Shown here piece by piece: positions 57,032-64,000 of a DNA stretch of 64,000 nt. The position numbers and the translations under genes are program-made. Position 1 is the stretch's first letter, and each line of letters starts with the position of its first letter. Source of the DNA: Clostridiales bacterium (GTDB lineage Bacteria; Bacillota; Clostridia; Saccharofermentanales; Saccharofermentanaceae); assembly GCA_017428545.1 (NCBI GenBank), contig JAFRQR010000020.1, positions 186,001 through 250,000 on the forward strand, read 5' to 3'. Under the pieces are notes generated by a model. It made no database searches, was not told where the DNA came from, and was given only the letters and a program-made list of their open reading frames with translations.

Positions 57032-60000
57032 ATGGAATCTTCTTTTTCCTCTCGTCGTGTTCGACTTATCAGCGTTATTTTGACGCTCGCCATTATGCTC
57101 GGAGTATTTCCAATCAAACATGTCAAGGCCGACACCGGATCTTCAACCGAAAATGATCTGACAGTAACATACCACACTATCAGCGCCTGGGGCGGATTTA
57201 CGCAGGTCGAAGTAACCGTCGAGAACAAAGGGAATGCTGCTACTAATGGCTGGCAGATCGAGTTTGAATACGACGATACGACCACTATCTCTTCTATTTG
57301 GAATGCGATTGAAGTTCCTTCCGACATCTCTTCTCCCGAAAAGATAACTGTCAGTAATGAGTCATATAATGAGACTATTGCACCCAATGAATCCGTATCG
57401 TTCGGACTGATCGTGCAGGGCGAAATGAATGAAATTCCAGATATACATGTTGTTCCGCAGCCAGAAACTCCTGTTGAAAACATCCAGAGTACACTGTTTC
57501 CTTATGCTATCTTCAGCCAGACAGGATTTATTTTTCAAGGCTGGAAAAGCACGATCTACGGGGATGTATATACGGGAAACAATTTCGATTATCAGGGTTC
57601 TGAACTGAATTTCTATGGCGATCTAGATGCTGTTGGTACTATCAACGCGAATGGGTATCTCATTAACATAGGAAGAAGAAACGAAGGTGTGACACCAACG
57701 GTTGCGCCGGACTTTTCTGATGCGATTGAGGCACTCTCTGCCCGAATGACACCGGTAGATGCTTCCTCGTTTACATCGCAGGACCAGATCGTAGCAAATG
57801 GTTACTATTCCACCAATGGAAACCTGACCATTTCCGGCACAAAGTTTTCCGGTGATTGCGTGATCGTAGCAGACGGAGATATTACTTATAACGTGGATTC
57901 CCTTTCCGGAGATGGTCGGGTCGTCCTTTATTCAAAACACGGAAATGTGACCATCAACGGTTCGCAGATCACTATCAATGGAATTATCTATGCAACGAAT
58001 GGAACCGTGAACATCAATGCATATGACACAACATTTAACGGGAGGATCATTGCAAATCGGTTCCAGTATAACGGTTCTATCTTCAATGCAACAGCCAGCG
58101 CAAGTGATCTTGAACTCCTTTACGAACTCCCCGTTATCCATATCACGGCAAATCCTACTCAGATAGAACTGGGTGAATCCGCAGTATTCACAATTGTCTG
58201 CGAAGATGAGGAGACTCCCTATGAGGTCAAGTTCCGTCTCAATGGTGAAGAAGTAGAAATCAGCGAAGACCTTGCCTACACATTAACCCCGAACAAAGCC
58301 GGTGAGTACACGCTTGAGGCCTACGTCGATCTCTCAACAGGAGAAGTCGTTCTCGATCAGGCAACTGTAGTAGTAACGATTCCAGCAACACCGACTCCTG
58401 TGGCAACAGATACACCCACACCGACAGAAGAACCTATTCCTACTGTTACTGAAACACCGATACCCACCGAAACCCCTACTCCAACCGCGACCAGCACCCC
58501 TGTTCCGACAGATACGCCTACGCCGGAGCCTACGAATACCTCCACTCCTGCACCTACGTCAATGCCTACATCTACCCCGACGAGCACACCTACCCCAATG
58601 GTAACTGTTACACCCTCGGCTACGCCTACTCCAACAGTAACAAGCTCGCCCACTCCGACAATCACTTCCAGCCCGACCAGTACGGCAACTCCCACACCTA
58701 CGAGTACGCCCACACCAACGAATACGCCAACACCTTTACCTACTTCTACGCCAATACCTACAGCTACACCTGTTGCGACTGCTACACCTTTCCCTGACCC
58801 AACAGCGACGCCGGTACCAACAAGTACGCCTATCCCAACCCCGACTCTGACACCTGTTCCAGAAGATTCAGAGCTGTATTATGTGTTTTCGCAGGGGGAT
58901 TCCCTTATCTGCGGATATCAGAATCCTTATCAACCAGATCAGTGGCGTCTATACGAAGTAGCAAGCATGACGGATACTTTGCTTAGATTGCATAATGATA
59001 TCTTGTCAGACAATGCAAGAGCGTTATTTCAGGGAGAGAGAAGCTTCAGCCCTGATTATTCGCTATCCGGTCGTTTTACGGTCACAGTAGAAAGATCCTC
59101 GAACCTTGAAGGACTTAACAATACTCTTGAGTTCTGTATTTATTCTGCCGATAACGGGTATTCCGAATCCATAAGCATATGGTTAAATCCAAACAACGGA
59201 AATATAAGTCTTATACAGGGCAGAGATAAAACGAGTATCCTTGCAACCGGTAATTATGCCGCATTAATGAACAGGAATACATATAACGATATCTGGTACG
59301 ACTATGACGGACAGACACATTTATTCAGTGTATATGCTGCCGAGTATTCCGTATTGGGCCATGTTACAAAACCTGAAGAACCGATTGTTTCCTGTGAGAT
59401 AGATCTGTCAGATATATTTGCTGACAGTGACGGATTCAGCTGGATGATCGAATTGGATCACTGGTGGAATTCTACTGTATTGGTGCGTGGTATAGAAATA
59501 GATCCGTATCCTGAAATACATACCAACGAGATAACACCTACTCCAACACCAACTGTAACTCCTGTATCTAATGGCTTTACATCTTTTTCTCAGGGAAACA
59601 GTGAGTATGGTTATGAAGATCCTTTCGTAGAGGAAAACTGGAATTTTGTCGGAAGTTCACAATATGTAGATGGCGACAACATCGATCTTTTGAATCGTCA
59701 AAGCAATAGTAACTGCGGGTCTGCGTATCTCTCGTTTGCAGAAGATGCCGGGGAAGATTACGAGTTTTATACAAGATTCACTTTTTCCAGAGAAAACGGG
59801 ACCGAGAATGGTTTTGCATTTATTGTAGAGCCTGATAACGCTGAAGTCGGATTCTATGGAAGTAACGGTTATAACATGCACCAGAACAGCCTTATCGTGG
59901 AATTCGATTTTGATCCTCAGACTGACTATAGCAGGTTCAATGAATACGGAGACTTTGTTGAATATGATGAAAGCAATTCTCATGTAGGAATAATTATCAA

Positions 60001-63000
60001 TGGTAATGAAGTTCAACACTATGCAGTAGCAGATTATCCTGATATGAGAGAAACGGATAAGATAACCGATGCATGGATAGATTACGACGGAGAAACACTG
60101 CGTGTTTACGTTTGTACGATAAATCAGTACGGACATATCTATAAGTATGAGAAACCTCTGATATCGCTCGATATAGACCTTGAAGAACTGTTTGACGGAG
60201 AAACAAATCTTTATATGGGATTTGTATCCAAGGACGCGGATAAAGATACAGATCTTATCCTTCACGGATTTGAGATAGCCCAAGCACCATTTGCTACGCT
60301 TCTCCCCTATGATTATCCTTTGGAAGAACAGGACAGATATCAAATCTTGTCCATGGGTGATGCAACATACGGTTATCTAAGACGCTATGACAGGAACGAT
60401 TGGACGACCGAAGGGAGTCCGAGTATTAGTAATAATGCGGTTTCACTTTCCGAAATGTTTGGAACGGACACAGCTATATTCTCTAACAAGTCAAGTGAGT
60501 TTTCACCGGACTATTCTTTCTCGGGTAGATTCACATATACCGTCAACTGCGGCCCCAATGACGGCAATTGTTCAAACATAACGTTTTTTAACCCTGATGC
60601 AGGTAAAGAAAACGGTTCATTTACCATACACATAGATATTCTACCGAGCAGTGATCACTACTGGAAAGATCCATATGGACAGGGAGAATGGCAGTTCGGC
60701 ATAGAACCTTCAAATTCTTCCATAGGCATCTGTCTTAATGGAGACATGATGCATGAATACTGCTACTCTGAATATCTTGGATTCAGAGAGTCCGGAAGTG
60801 TGCATGAGATATGGTTCGAATACGACGGACATGACAAGATATTGTATGTATATATAGCGTCATACGATACAGAGGGTAATGTACAAAAACCTGCAACCCC
60901 TACTTTGATGCTTAATATCGATCTTGAAAAACTGTTTGGCGGATCACACAGGTTTGATATTGAATTAAGTGGAGACGGAGGATGGGATTCTGCAGAGTTT
61001 ATCTATCGAGGAATAGAAGTTGATCCGTATCCTGCAATACACGGAAGCCATGAAAGCGATATCGAGATACTCTCACCTGCAGACGGAGATGTATTTACCA
61101 TAGGTGAAGAGATTGATGTATTCGGACGGATAAACAGTATCGATGCCGATACATTAAGTATATTGCTCTTAAATGAGGAAGACGAAACTGTATTCAGTGA
61201 TGAAAGGGCACCTAACAGTTACTTTTCATCAATTACAACGATAGATACTGGCGAACTGACGCCAGGAGATTACACGTTGTTCATCTCAATCTCTTCCGAG
61301 GGCGAGGTTTTATCAAGCGAGTTAATTGAGATCACACTGATACCTGATCCAGTTATTGATGCAGATATTACAGGAAATACGCTTACCATTGATGGTATGG
61401 ATGTATTCGGGACGATTGATATAACAGAAGATTCGGAATACATACTCTATAGACATAACACAACGGATGATTTCTGGACCATTGTTTCTGAGGGAGAAGG
61501 AAATAAGAACGATGAGAGCATCGGTTTTATTGATTTCGATGATCTTCCTGATAGAAGTGTGTACTTAAGGCTTGTTATTACTCTTGAGAGCGGCAGAGTC
61601 ATAACGGTGTACAAGACTTTCAAGTATGACAAAAATGCAATTCTATATCCGGATCAGCCGACTCCTAGCCCGACACCCACGGTAACTCCGATAGAATATA
61701 CTGACGAAGAACTATTTGTAGATGTTGGCAATGAACAGGAAGGCATGGAAGTATCCTTCATAACTGATATTGTTGGCACGGTTTCCGGAACTCTTCTGGA
61801 TCATTATGTGTTTGAAGTATATCCAGTGAATTCTGATGTGGCTGTTTATACAAGTACTGGAACTTCAGAAGTGATAGATGAAGCACTCGGCACGCTGGAT
61901 GCGACACTGCTCGTAAATGGCTACTATCTGGTCAAAGTGACGGCATATGCTTCTGACGGTTGTGGTCTCTATGACGAGGTCACAGTACTTGTCTGTGGAA
62001 ACGCAAAGATCGGAAACTATTCCATATCGTTCAATGACCTTTCCACCGGCCTCAACAATTTTCCTCTCCAGATTTATAGAACGTATGATTCCAGGCGAAG
62101 AGACGAACTTGGAGATTTCGGATATGGCTGGGAAATGACAATTGGCGGCCCGAGAATATCCGTCTCAGGCGATCTTTCCTCTGGATGGGGATATGAAAAA
62201 CATACGACTGTCGCGGTTCCACTTAATTACTGGAAGCCCGATCATGCTCATGAGATTTATATCGATTGGGGAAATGGGCACTCGGAGACATTCGAATTAT
62301 CGCTTTCTCCTGAAAAATGGATTGACGCACCGATGGGAACAGTATCTGCATGTTTCATCAACAAGTCTGGGAAAAGCGATAAGCTGACGATTCTTGACAA
62401 ATGTGAAGGCTTGTCCTATGAAAAACCTTCTAAAACAATTCTTGACAGTAGTTATTCTATCTGGAATCCTCAGAATTTCCTCCTTACAACCAAAGATGGT
62501 GTGAAGTATTACTTTAATCTGCATAGTGGTCTTTATAAGGTGGAAGATACATATGGACGGACTATCGAGATTACTGATGACGGTGTATTCTATTCAGATG
62601 GATCCGGAATTGAGTTTGTCCGGGACGAAGAAGGTAAGATCACCTCTATTTCTGATGGTACTCAAAGTGTATCGTACTCCTACGAGAATGGCGATTTAAC
62701 ATCTGTAGTTGACCGCGCAAATAACACCACATCTTTCAAGTACAAGACGGATCCGGCTCACTATCTGGAAGAGATTATCGATCCGCTGAATCATCGTGTC
62801 GCAAAGAATATCTACGACGAGGATGGCCGCCTGATAAGTACGATTGATGCAGACGGAAACGAAATCAAGTTTGATCACGTCCTTGATAAAGATCACAAGG
62901 TTGAGGTTGTAACAAATCGTCTGGGATATTCAACCGTATACGAGTATGATGATTGGGGAAATGTTATTTCTGTTAAAGATGCTTTGGGAAGAATCACATA

Positions 63001-64000
63001 TACGGAATATGACGAGAATCACCATGTAAAAACCAAGACAGATGCAAAAGGGAATACGACGTATTATGACTATTCTGTTGACGGAGATCTTCTTTCTGTC
63101 ACAGACAGTCTTAATAGAACCATGGAGGCATCCTATACCTCTGAAGGATACATGAGTAATGTCAACCAATGCGGTCTTGATGTCTTGGATCTTTCTTATG
63201 ATCAACATGGGAATATCCTTAATGCGACAGATTCCTTGGGGAATACAGAAACCTTTGAATATTTCTCAGATGGCAATTTGAAGAGTGTTACGGACAGTAT
63301 AGGACTTCTATATAATTGCGTCTATGATGATTCCGGAAGAGTCAAGCAGATGACAAATTCCGAGGGCCTTGTTATTGCTTTCAGGTATAACGAGCAGGAT
63401 CTGATCTCTGAACGAACGGTTACAACTAACGGAAAATCTTTGACTACATCGTACGAATACGACCTTTATGGGAATGTCACCAAGAAAACATATCCCGACA
63501 GGACTTATGAGATCTACACATATGATGCTGTCGGAAATATGACAGGTAGCATCGACTATCTAAACCGCAAAACTGAGTATTCGTACGACATATACGGAAA
63601 TTGTACTCAAATTACCTATCCAGACAACACCACAGAGTCTTTTGAATATGACGCGGAGAATCAGCTTATTCATGCAGAGGACAGACTCGGTAATGGCGTC
63701 GATTTCAAGTATGACGGGGTTGGCAATGTTGTTGAGAAGAAGTACTCGACCGGGGCGATAATATCCTATGAGTACGATGCAAACAACCAACCGATATATG
63801 TCACAAATAGCCTTGGTGGAGTAACTTCTTATAAGTATGATGCTATTGGCAGAAACACAGAGGTAAAGGATCCTTTCGGAAACACAACCACCTATGACTA
63901 TTCTGATCTTGGACTTATTTCTTCCGTTACAGATGCGAACGGGAATACATATTTCTTTGAGTACGATGATGGTGGAAACAGGACGAAAGTCACTTACCCG
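57032..64000 (+). CDS. Giant secreted CBM/lectin/RHS-repeat protein (3' end beyond window)
   Basis: Open for 2323 codons from the ATG at 57032 with no stop before the edge. Order: signal peptide (1-36); a cellulose-binding-like module (about 45-140, GNAATNGWQIEFEYDD ... SSIWNAIEV); a beta-helix-like region with NGNLTISG/NGTVNIN (about 230-360); an Ig-like module; a Thr/Pro linker (about 450-610, TPTPT type); three related lectin-like modules each with FSQG...YGY, WIDYDGE and LDIDLEELF patterns (about 615-1340); Ig-like strands; and an RHS domain from about residue 1660 (FPLQIYRTYDSRRRDELGDFGYGW) with many YDxxG repeats. RHS shells often enclose a C-terminal toxin; that part is not in view. 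Weak upstream ribosome site (GGAGG, 12 bp). Codon use is AT-richer than the core genes. Confidence 0.88.
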   Translation, partial: MESSFSSRRVRLISVILTLAIMLGVFPIKHVKADTGSSTENDLTVTYHTISAWGGFTQVEVTVENKGNAATNGWQIEFEYDDTTTISSIWNAIEVPSDISSPEKITVSNESYNETIAPNESVSFGLIVQGEMNEIPDIHVVPQPETPVENIQSTLFPYAIFSQTGFIFQGWKSTIYGDVYTGNNFDYQGSELNFYGDLDAVGTINANGYLINIGRRNEGVTPTVAPDFSDAIEALSARMTPVDASSFTSQDQIVANGYYSTNGNLTISGTKFSGDCVIVADGDITYNVDSLSGDGRVVLYSKHGNVTINGSQITINGIIYATNGTVNINAYDTTFNGRIIANRFQYNGSIFNATASASDLELLYELPVIHITANPTQIELGESAVFTIVCEDEETPYEVKFRLNGEEVEISEDLAYTLTPNKAGEYTLEAYVDLSTGEVVLDQATVVVTIPATPTPVATDTPTPTEEPIPTVTETPIPTETPTPTATSTPVPTDTPTPEPTNTSTPAPTSMPTSTPTSTPTPMVTVTPSATPTPTVTSSPTPTITSSPTSTATPTPTSTPTPTNTPTPLPTSTPIPTATPVATATPFPDPTATPVPTSTPIPTPTLTPVPEDSELYYVFSQGDSLICGYQNPYQPDQWRLYEVASMTDTLLRLHNDILSDNARALFQGERSFSPDYSLSGRFTVTVERSSNLEGLNNTLEFCIYSADNGYSESISIWLNPNNGNISLIQGRDKTSILATGNYAALMNRNTYNDIWYDYDGQTHLFSVYAAEYSVLGHVTKPEEPIVSCEIDLSDIFADSDGFSWMIELDHWWNSTVLVRGIEIDPYPEIHTNEITPTPTPTVTPVSNGFTSFSQGNSEYGYEDPFVEENWNFVGSSQYVDGDNIDLLNRQSNSNCGSAYLSFAEDAGEDYEFYTRFTFSRENGTENGFAFIVEPDNAEVGFYGSNGYNMHQNSLIVEFDFDPQTDYSRFNEYGDFVEYDESNSHVGIIINGNEVQHYAVADYPDMRETDKITDAWIDYDGETLRVYVCTINQYGHIYKYEKPLISLDIDLEELFDGETNLYMGFVSKDADKDTDLILHGFEIAQAPFATLLPYDYPLEEQDRYQILSMGDATYGYLRRYDRNDWTTEGSPSISNNAVSLSEMFGTDTAIFSNKSSEFSPDYSFSGRFTYTVNCGPNDGNCSNITFFNPDAGKENGSFTIHIDILPSSDHYWKDPYGQGEWQFGIEPSNSSIGICLNGDMMHEYCYSEYLGFRESGSVHEIWFEYDGHDKILYVYIASYDTEGNVQKPATPTLMLNIDLEKLFGGSHRFDIELSGDGGWDSAEFIYRGIEVDPYPAIHGSHESDIEILSPADGDVFTIGEEIDVFGRINSIDADTLSILLLNEEDETVFSDERAPNSYFSSITTIDTGELTPGDYTLFISISSEGEVLSSELIEITLIPDPVIDADITGNTLTIDGMDVFGTIDITEDSEYILYRHNTTDDFWTIVSEGEGNKNDESIGFIDFDDLPDRSVYLRLVITLESGRVITVYKTFKYDKNAILYPDQPTPSPTPTVTPIEYTDEELFVDVGNEQEGMEVSFITDIVGTVSGTLLDHYVFEVYPVNSDVAVYTSTGTSEVIDEALGTLDATLLVNGYYLVKVTAYASDGCGLYDEVTVLVCGNAKIGNYSISFNDLSTGLNNFPLQIYRTYDSRRRDELGDFGYGWEMTIGGPRISVSGDLSSGWGYEKHTTVAVPLNYWKPDHAHEIYIDWGNGHSETFELSLSPEKWIDAPMGTVSACFINKSGKSDKLTILDKCEGLSYEKPSKTILDSSYSIWNPQNFLLTTKDGVKYYFNLHSGLYKVEDTYGRTIEITDDGVFYSDGSGIEFVRDEEGKITSISDGTQSVSYSYENGDLTSVVDRANNTTSFKYKTDPAHYLEEIIDPLNHRVAKNIYDEDGRLISTIDADGNEIKFDHVLDKDHKVEVVTNRLGYSTVYEYDDWGNVISVKDALGRITYTEYDENHHVKTKTDAKGNTTYYDYSVDGDLLSVTDSLNRTMEASYTSEGYMSNVNQCGLDVLDLSYDQHGNILNATDSLGNTETFEYFSDGNLKSVTDSIGLLYNCVYDDSGRVKQMTNSEGLVIAFRYNEQDLISERTVTTNGKSLTTSYEYDLYGNVTKKTYPDRTYEIYTYDAVGNMTGSIDYLNRKTEYSYDIYGNCTQITYPDNTTESFEYDAENQLIHAEDRLGNGVDFKYDGVGNVVEKKYSTGAIISYEYDANNQPIYVTNSLGGVTSYKYDAIGRNTEVKDPFGNTTTYDYSDLGLISSVTDANGNTYFFEYDDGGNRTKVTYP

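Noticed and set aside
58357..58713. 118-residue Gly/Val-repeat protein on the minus strand
   Set aside because: It is the antisense shadow of the Thr/Pro linker of the giant secreted protein and has no ribosome site.
53200..64000. Right attachment site of the integrated element
   Set aside because: I looked for a repeat of the tRNA-Val 3' end to the right of the integrase and found none within the window; the right end must lie beyond it.

Overview
The window looks like a chromosome segment of a Gram-positive, probably anaerobic Clostridia-class bacterium (gut or rumen Oscillospiraceae/Lachnospiraceae-like). The evidence is the type III glutamine synthetase, DapL-type lysine pathway, strong AGGAGG ribosome sites, many lipoproteins with clostridial leader sequences, an ANTAR antitermination protein and Fe-S-heavy metabolism. 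No rRNA genes are present; one tRNA (Val, CAC) is found.

Layout. Bases 1-9.4 kb hold lysine genes (dapL end, dapF), then a nitrogen-assimilation block: ANTAR regulator, glnN with a terminator/hexaloop leader, an ammonium channel fused to a P-II domain, asparagine synthase and CTP synthase. From 9.5 to 23 kb come proC, a lipoprotein papain-like protease, a sigma/anti-sigma pair, a lipoprotein with two cystatin-like domains, other lipoproteins, a HIT protein between two copies of a palindromic repeat, and carAB. From 23 to 26 kb come a CMD-family protein and an iron alcohol dehydrogenase behind a Cys-containing leader peptide, then a 290-bp array of CCGATA repeats.

The centre (27-50 kb) is a contiguous sulfur/metallocluster region, nearly all on the minus strand. 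A nitrogenase-like operon runs from a Cys-rich leader peptide through cysK, a NifB-type radical SAM protein, a NifX-like protein, NifH, a divergent CysK-like enzyme, a first NifD/NifK-like pair, a second NifX-like protein with a Cys/Gly-rich insert, and a second NifD/NifK-like pair. Upstream lie an ABC export-type module, a sulfonate/taurine-type ABC importer, two LysR regulators, cysE, a MalY-type C-S lyase, a trans-sulfuration enzyme, and iscU/iscS. The catalytic subunits keep P-cluster and cofactor cysteines but lack the N2-fixation residues. The neighbourhood is all organosulfur uptake and cysteine synthesis. The best reading is a dual nitrogenase-like C-S bond reductase system for sulfur salvage, related in idea to the methylthio-alkane reductases but with two different catalytic pairs sharing one NifH and one NifB. 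Two promoters share a 17-bp dyad (GTTATCnCAnACGATAA), and two others share a different dyad (ACCTATTGACAnnnTAGGT), which ties import, reduction, assimilation and Fe-S assembly into one regulon.

From tRNA-Val (53.2 kb) rightwards is an integrated mobile element: tyrosine integrase, a zinc-ribbon-like hypothetical, an excisionase, about 1 kb of structured non-coding DNA with iterons and paired hairpins, and then a giant secreted CBM/lectin/RHS protein that runs off the right edge. The core chromosome, but not this element, is dense in the word RGTGCTTTT (about 37 copies in 53 kb), which resembles a DNA-uptake or Chi-like signature.
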